A stretch of DNA of 64,000 bases from Desulfuromonadales bacterium (GTDB taxonomy: Bacteria > Desulfobacterota > Desulfuromonadia > Desulfuromonadales > JAGXHI01): the NCBI GenBank assembly GCA_024636295.1, contig JAGXHI010000037.1, forward strand, positions 37,462 to 101,461, given 5' to 3'. A program made the position numbers and the translations under genes. The notes below the pieces were generated by a model that saw only the letters and a program-made list of their open reading frames with translations, searched no databases and was not told the DNA's origin. Below, in pieces: positions 58,495 to 64,000 of the stretch. Position 1 is the stretch's first letter. The number at the start of each line of letters is the position of its first letter.

Positions 58495-61400
58495 TGGGGG
58501 CGCACTCAATGTATTTAAAAAACCAAGTCTCTATTGCAAATCGATTTCAGCGTGCAATTCGCATTGATGCCGATCTTGGCTCCATAGATGCGGCTAGAGG
58601 CTTTATTTGCCCAAAATCATCGGCCGATGCCCTACTATCCATGACCCGCCACATCAGCGCAACAAAACAAGGAGCATTCACCTGGACTGGACCTTATGGA
58701 AGCGGCAAATCGAGTCTGGTTGTCGCCTTGGGAAGCCTGCTTAGCGCCGATGAACTTTGCCGAAACATAGCTATCGAGGCAATGGGGCGAGAAGTCGCCA
58801 AAGAAATACTCGAAATCCTGCCAACTAAAAGTAGTGGGTGGAAAATCATGCCAATCGTGGGTCGCAGAGAAAACCCGGTGCAAGTGATTGGCGATGCGTT
58901 AAGTAATTTAGAAATAAACACCCCTTATAACCACCAGGAGTGGTCTGAATCTGCACTTATCGCTGCTCTCCTTGATGCGGCAAATGCCTCCCCGGAGACA
59001 CAAGGCGGTCTGATTATCTTCATTGATGAAATGGGCAAATTTCTGGAAGGAGCAGCCCAAGAGGGCACAGATATTTACTTCTTTCAGCAATTAGCTGAAG
59101 CGGCTTCACGAAGCAATAAGCGCCTTATTGTCATCGGCATTCTTCACCAGGCCTTTGAAGATTATGCTCATCGATTGTCACGTGAAATGCGTGACGAATG
59201 GTCTAAAATTCAAGGGCGATTCATTGATCTACCGATTAACGTTGCCGGCGAGGAGCAACTTGATCTCCTCTCTCGTGCAATCGTTACAAGTGGCGTCCCC
59301 AAAACCATCGTATCTTTAGCCCATAAAATTACTGCAATTGTTCAGGCAAACAAACGCGGAGCATCGCCAACCCTCGCTTCACTGCTTATCGATTGTTGGC
59401 CCTTGCACCCTACAGTGGCCTGTCTTCTCGGCCCCATATCCCGGCGTCGCTTTGGCCAAAACCAACGCAGCCTTTTCGGCTTTTTAAACTCTGCCGAACC
59501 CTACGCCTTCCAGGATTTTTTAGCACACTCAAAAGGGGACGATCTCTACACCCTAGAACAATTATGGGATTATCTGCGTGTCAATATTGAGCCATCTATT
59601 CTCGCCTCCCCGGATGGTCATCGATGGTCTCTTGCAGTAGAGGCGGTTGAGCGGTGTGAAACCCAAACTGACCACGCACTTCATCTCGCAATTCTCAAAA
59701 CCATAGCCCTAGTTGATCTCTTCAAATCAAATTCAGGCCTTGTTGCTAACTTAGAATTACTGGAAGCGTGCTTCCCTAAACGCTCCAGGAGCATGTTAAG
59801 TAAAGTTGCCAATGATTTAAAAAGCTGGTCCTTTGTACTTTTTAAAAAACATCTCGGTGCCTTTTCAATCTATGCTGGAAGTGATTTTGATATTGACGAT
59901 GCCGTTGCCAAGGCTCGTGAAGAAACCAATACGATTGACTTTCAAGAACTCAAGAAACTTGCCGGATTACAGCCAATCCTTGCTAAGCGCCACTATCACA
60001 GCACTGGCACCCTGCGCTGGTTCGATGTAGAACTTGTGCCGTTGGCAGATACTTTTCAAGCTGCTGCTAACTTCAAGCCAGACCATGGAACAATCGGACA
60101 GTTTCTGCTTGCCGTCCCCACTGAAAATGAGAACGGGGACACTGCTGAAAAAATATGCGAGCAGGCCAGCCAGCAATGCACAAATTGGGACATCGTTGTC
60201 GGCCTGTCTGAACACTCCTGGAGAATAAAAGATTTTTCTCTCGAAATCCTAGCACTTCAAAAGGTCTACAATGAAAGCAGTGATCTAGGAGGGGACTCCG
60301 TTGCGAGAAGAGAAATTAGAGCCCGCCTAGTCGCACACCAAGCTCAGCTTGAATCGGAACTCAATCGCGTCTTTGATCACGCATTTTGGTTCCGCAAAGC
60401 CTCTGCCCCTGCGTACCTTACCCGAAAGGGGCTTAGCATCTTAGCCTCAGATCTGGCGGACGCACGATTTGCTCTGTCTCCTACGATCCACAACGAACTC
60501 CTTAACCGAATTAAGCCCTCAAGCAACGCCGTCGCAGCCCAAAATGCTCTGCTAAAAAGAATGGTCATGAGTGAGGGGAAACGGCGCTTGGGCATTGGAG
60601 GCTTCCCTGCCGAGGGGGGGCTATTCTCCGCAATCCTTGAAACAACTAAACTCTATAACGATGATCAAGGGGCGTTCATTGCACCATCGCAAAATCGAGA
60701 AGATCCTGGTAACCTTCGCCATATTTGGCAGGTTGCCACTAAATACCTCAAGGACAATTCCAATCGCACAGTAACCGTTGATGAAGTTTATGATGTCTGG
60801 CGGTTACCACCCTACGGCGTTCGAGATGGTCTCCTGCCGGTACTTGCCGTAGCCTATCTTCTCTCTGAGCGGAGCAACCTAGCATTTTATCGGGAAGGCA
60901 TCTTCCAGAGTCGCCTCAGGGATATTGATATTGAAATCCTTGTTAAAGACCCAAGCGCAATTCAACTTCGTTATATCAACCTATCGGAGGTCTCTAAGAA
61001 ACTCCTCTCTGGGATGGCAGAGACAGTGCGCGAACTTGATCCCGATAATACACTCAAGCATCTTGAGCCGATCGATGTTGCACGGGGGCTCGTTGCCGTT
61101 TTTGACAAAGTGCATCCATGGGCAGAGCGCACAATGCATCTCTCCAAGGATGCGATCCGCATCCGTAACCTGTTCAAAAAAGCTAATGACCCGAACAAAT
61201 TTTTGTTCGATGATATACCCGGCCTACTTGAAGAGAGTGGTTTCAACCTGAATAATGTAAACACAATCAACCATGCCAGTGAACTTGTTTACAATGGGCT
61301 CAAGGAACTCAAAGACGCCTATCCAGGGGAGCTCAACCGCCTTCGAGAGATCATGCTGGCGGAACTACAGGTCCCCAATCTTTCACCACAAACATTAGCG

Positions 61401-61898
61401 GAGCTTCGAGAGCGTGCAGCAAACATTAAACAGCTCTCTGGGGATTTTCGCCTTGAGGCCTTTGTCGTTAGACTAGGTGATTTCGCGGGGACAAATGCAG
61501 ACATGGAGGGGATCGCGAGCCTTGCGACCAACAAGCCTCCCAAAATGTGGGTGGATAATGATGTGGCCCGAGCAAAAGTAGAGATCACTGCATTAGCACA
61601 GAAATTTATCCGTGCCGAGGCATACGCTAGGGTTAAAGGAAGGAAGGACAAGCGCCAATCTCTCTCAGTTGTCGTTGGCAGAAAGGGGAGACCCACGCCG
61701 GTCCATCATGACTTTGAGGTGGTGGATGGTGATCGCAAGGAAATCGACTCACTAGTTGCTAAAATCGAGGGATCTATCCAAAAGGAATGTGGTAGCAAAA
61801 AAAACATAATCCTCGCTGCGTTAGCCGAGCTAAGCGCGCGTTACATTGAATCAAACAGCGAAGATGAAGACATCAACCAAGAGAAGGCCATTCCCTGA
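58494..61898 (+). CDS. sspC: Large P-loop ATPase, probable SspC
   Basis: TWTGPYGSGKSSLVVALGSLL Walker A, GGLIIFIDEMGKFLEGA Walker B; position between DUF4007 and PAPS-reductase-like genes. Confidence 0.78.
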   Translation: MGAHSMYLKNQVSIANRFQRAIRIDADLGSIDAARGFICPKSSADALLSMTRHISATKQGAFTWTGPYGSGKSSLVVALGSLLSADELCRNIAIEAMGREVAKEILEILPTKSSGWKIMPIVGRRENPVQVIGDALSNLEINTPYNHQEWSESALIAALLDAANASPETQGGLIIFIDEMGKFLEGAAQEGTDIYFFQQLAEAASRSNKRLIVIGILHQAFEDYAHRLSREMRDEWSKIQGRFIDLPINVAGEEQLDLLSRAIVTSGVPKTIVSLAHKITAIVQANKRGASPTLASLLIDCWPLHPTVACLLGPISRRRFGQNQRSLFGFLNSAEPYAFQDFLAHSKGDDLYTLEQLWDYLRVNIEPSILASPDGHRWSLAVEAVERCETQTDHALHLAILKTIALVDLFKSNSGLVANLELLEACFPKRSRSMLSKVANDLKSWSFVLFKKHLGAFSIYAGSDFDIDDAVAKAREETNTIDFQELKKLAGLQPILAKRHYHSTGTLRWFDVELVPLADTFQAAANFKPDHGTIGQFLLAVPTENENGDTAEKICEQASQQCTNWDIVVGLSEHSWRIKDFSLEILALQKVYNESSDLGGDSVARREIRARLVAHQAQLESELNRVFDHAFWFRKASAPAYLTRKGLSILASDLADARFALSPTIHNELLNRIKPSSNAVAAQNALLKRMVMSEGKRRLGIGGFPAEGGLFSAILETTKLYNDDQGAFIAPSQNREDPGNLRHIWQVATKYLKDNSNRTVTVDEVYDVWRLPPYGVRDGLLPVLAVAYLLSERSNLAFYREGIFQSRLRDIDIEILVKDPSAIQLRYINLSEVSKKLLSGMAETVRELDPDNTLKHLEPIDVARGLVAVFDKVHPWAERTMHLSKDAIRIRNLFKKANDPNKFLFDDIPGLLEESGFNLNNVNTINHASELVYNGLKELKDAYPGELNRLREIMLAELQVPNLSPQTLAELRERAANIKQLSGDFRLEAFVVRLGDFAGTNADMEGIASLATNKPPKMWVDNDVARAKVEITALAQKFIRAEAYARVKGRKDKRQSLSVVVGRKGRPTPVHHDFEVVDGDRKEIDSLVAKIEGSIQKECGSKKNIILAALAELSARYIESNSEDEDINQEKAIP

Positions 61899-62731
61899 TG
61901 GATAGAGAAAAGCATGTACTCGGGATTTCTGGGGGACGCGACAGTGCTGCACTTGCAGTATATATGCGCCAGAACCATCCCGAATTGGATATTGACTATT
62001 TCTTCACTGATACCGGAAAAGAGCTTCCAGAGGTATATGAGTTTCTTGGGAAACTTGAAGGTTTTCTCGGCAAACCAATTCTTTACCTGAACCCAGACCG
62101 TGACTTCGACTTCTGGCTAAGGCAATTTAACAATTTTCTCCCATCTCCCCAGACTCGCTGGTGCACCCGACAGCTCAAGCTTCGTCCTTTTGAGCAATGG
62201 GTAAAGCCGATGCTCGATTCGGGTAGGAGAGTATACAGTTACGTGGCGATTCGGGCAGACGAAGAATATCGCGAGGCCTACAATTCAAAGAATGAGAACC
62301 TTGTCATTCGTCTTCCTTTCAAGGAAGAAGGGATCGACAAAACAGGAGTGCAAGACCTATTAGAAATGAGCGACCTCGGCCTACCTTCTTACTACGAATG
62401 GCGCACCCGAAGCGGCTGTACCTTTTGCTTTTACCAGCAAAAAATTGAATGGGTAGGGCTGATGGAGCGGCATGGAGATGCATTTAAAGAGGCCATGGCT
62501 TATGAGAAAGTTGCCACTGAGAGTGGGTCGCCATTTACTTGGTCTCAGGGCGAGTCCTTGGCCGCGTTAGCGAAGCCTGAAAGGGTCCTTGAAATTAAAG
62601 AGGAACATGCCAGACGTATTGAGAGACTTCGGGCTCGGCGTCCGGAAAACCCATTACGACCGAAAGCCGAGCCCGTTGATATGGATGAACTTTATGGTCA
62701 ATCAAAAAGCTGCATTGCTTGCCATAAATAA
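61898..62731 (+). CDS. sspD: PAPS reductase/ATP-pyrophosphatase family protein, probable SspD
   Basis: GISGGRDSAALAVYM PP-loop; TRWCTRQLK, SGCTFCFYQ, SCIACHK cysteines; start overlaps the sspC stop. Confidence 0.83.
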   Translation: MDREKHVLGISGGRDSAALAVYMRQNHPELDIDYFFTDTGKELPEVYEFLGKLEGFLGKPILYLNPDRDFDFWLRQFNNFLPSPQTRWCTRQLKLRPFEQWVKPMLDSGRRVYSYVAIRADEEYREAYNSKNENLVIRLPFKEEGIDKTGVQDLLEMSDLGLPSYYEWRTRSGCTFCFYQQKIEWVGLMERHGDAFKEAMAYEKVATESGSPFTWSQGESLAALAKPERVLEIKEEHARRIERLRARRPENPLRPKAEPVDMDELYGQSKSCIACHK

Positions 62732-62769
62732 GTAAAAATACATAAATGACCAACAGTTGAAAAATCCGG

Positions 62770-64000
62770 TGTAACCTGGACAGCAAATCCGATTTGAACT
62801 GGACACCCAATCCGGTCCGCACTGGACACCTAATCCGATTATATCTGGACACTTTTTTTGAATTTCCGGATTCGGTGTCCAGATACTTTCGGACTAAAAA
62901 GAGTTAATTTCCCTCCTGCTCTTCAAACCACTATCCTGCCCTCAAAAATACATTTTGGGGTGACAGGATGAAATCGAAAGGCAGGAGAACCTCCGTGCGA
63001 AAAATCAAAGAAATATTGCGGCTTCATTTTGAACATCAGCAAGGCCGACGGGCCATTGCCAGGGCCTGCCAGGTTTCCCCGACCACAGTCTCTGACTTCA
63101 TCGCCAAAGCTCAGCAGCTCGGTCTTGACGCCCCGGGGCTGAGGGACTTGGCCGATGAAGATCTTCCCCGGCTGTTTTTTCCGGAAACACCAGTGATTGC
63201 CCCGAAAAAGGTTTTACCTGATTTCCAGACTCTGCAGAAAGAGCTCACGAAAAAGACAGTTACCCTGCAACTGCTCTGGGAGGAATATCGCTCTGTCCAC
63301 CCAGAAGGTTACGGCCGAAGCCAGTTTTTCAAACTGTATCGTGATTTTGCCAAGACCCTCCATCCCGTCATGCGCCTGGAGCACAAGGCGGGCGAGAAGC
63401 TTTTTGTCGATTTCTCCGGAGAGCGGCCCGCTTACGTGGACAAGACCACTGGTGAAATCGTCATGGCAGAGCTTTTTGTCGCCGTTCTGGGGGCGGGGTC
63501 GCGCACCTTTGCCGTGGCGGTGCCCGACCAGAAAATTCCCAGTTGGATCAAGGCCCACATTCAGGCCTTTGAATACTATGACGGATTGCCCGCCATCGTC
63601 GTCCCGGATAATCTGCGCTCCGGAGTCAAGAGCGCCTGCATTTACGATCCGGAGATCAACCCCGTCTACGCGGCGCTTGCGGCCCATTACCAGGTGGCGG
63701 TGCTGCCGGCCAGAGCCTACAAGCCGCGGGACAAGGCCAAAGCGGAAAACGGCGTGCTTCACGTGCAACGACGCATTCTGGCGGCCCTGCGCCACCACAC
63801 CTTCTTCAGCCTGAACGAACTCAACGCCGCTATTGCCGAGGAGCTGGAGAAGCTCAATGCCAAGCCGATGCAGGGGATTGGCAAATCCCGCCAGGAGCTT
63901 TTTGTCGAGATTGATCGGCCGGCCTTAAAGCCGCTGCCACCCACGCGCTTTGAGATCTACACCTGGAAAACGGCCAAGGTGCACATCGACTACCACATTG
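62770..64000 (+). mobile_element. Second IS21-family element, 5' part (runs off window)
   Basis: Left-end 23-bp-spaced repeats (AATCCG...CTGGACAC at 62786, 62809, 62832) followed by istA. Confidence 0.82.
62968..64000 (+). CDS. istA: IS21-family transposase IstA (partial, open at window end; absent from supplied ORF track)
   Basis: MKSKGRRTSVRKIKEILRLHFEHQQGRRAIARACQVSPTTVSDFI...KLFVDFSGERPAYVDKTTGE...IVVPDNLRSGVKSA...YKPRDKAKAENGVLHVQRRILAALR. Confidence 0.95.
   Translation, partial: MKSKGRRTSVRKIKEILRLHFEHQQGRRAIARACQVSPTTVSDFIAKAQQLGLDAPGLRDLADEDLPRLFFPETPVIAPKKVLPDFQTLQKELTKKTVTLQLLWEEYRSVHPEGYGRSQFFKLYRDFAKTLHPVMRLEHKAGEKLFVDFSGERPAYVDKTTGEIVMAELFVAVLGAGSRTFAVAVPDQKIPSWIKAHIQAFEYYDGLPAIVVPDNLRSGVKSACIYDPEINPVYAALAAHYQVAVLPARAYKPRDKAKAENGVLHVQRRILAALRHHTFFSLNELNAAIAEELEKLNAKPMQGIGKSRQELFVEIDRPALKPLPPTRFEIYTWKTAKVHIDYHI

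Noticed and set aside
56233-62731. Dnd (DndABCDE) or BREX assignment for the phosphorothioation-like cluster
   Set aside because: No DndB/C/D/E, PglZ or BrxC-type genes; DUF4007 plus the large ATPase fits Ssp better.
1-64000. CRISPR arrays, tRNA or rRNA genes
   Set aside because: No regularly spaced 24-40 bp repeats with spacers, and no tRNA/rRNA signature found by eye; a tRNAscan/Infernal run would be needed to exclude small RNAs fully.

Overview
The window looks like a deltaproteobacterial (Desulfuromonadales/Geobacter-like) chromosome segment; the lineage is inferred from protein style and gene order only. Positions ~1-27 kb are mostly core genes: rpe (partial), rsmB, htpX, DUF116, fmt-def, sucCD, transaldolase, folK, MoxR-DUF58-transglutaminase, pcnB, miaA, a glycosyltransferase, PilZ, a ferritin-like protein, radC, U32 peptidase, Sir2, DUF2419 (queuosine salvage-like) and YitT. 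An ORF missed by the supplied track is a HesB/IscA-like selenoprotein (23268..23540, minus) with an in-frame TGA and a SECIS-like hairpin. Positions ~27.7-37 kb are a mosaic of small genes and decayed or internally deleted genes (MBL hydrolase, patatin, LivF-like ATPase, EEP phosphatase). Positions 39.4-46.5 kb hold a compact five-gene minus-strand signalling operon: GGDEF - kaiC - kaiB - multi-PAS/GAF hybrid histidine kinase - response regulator HD-GYP. Positions 46.6-64 kb are an accessory region: toxin-antitoxin remnants, a gdhA gene with an internal deletion, a RES/Xre toxin-antitoxin pair, a SagB-type oxidoreductase, an intact IS21-family element with a 6-bp target duplication, VapBC-like genes, a two-gene nucleotidyltransferase module behind three 22-bp-phased operators, and a probable SspABCD-type DNA phosphorothioation cluster. 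A second IS21-like element lies immediately downstream of that cluster, where a restriction partner might be expected. All family assignments come from motif recognition by eye; no database search was run.
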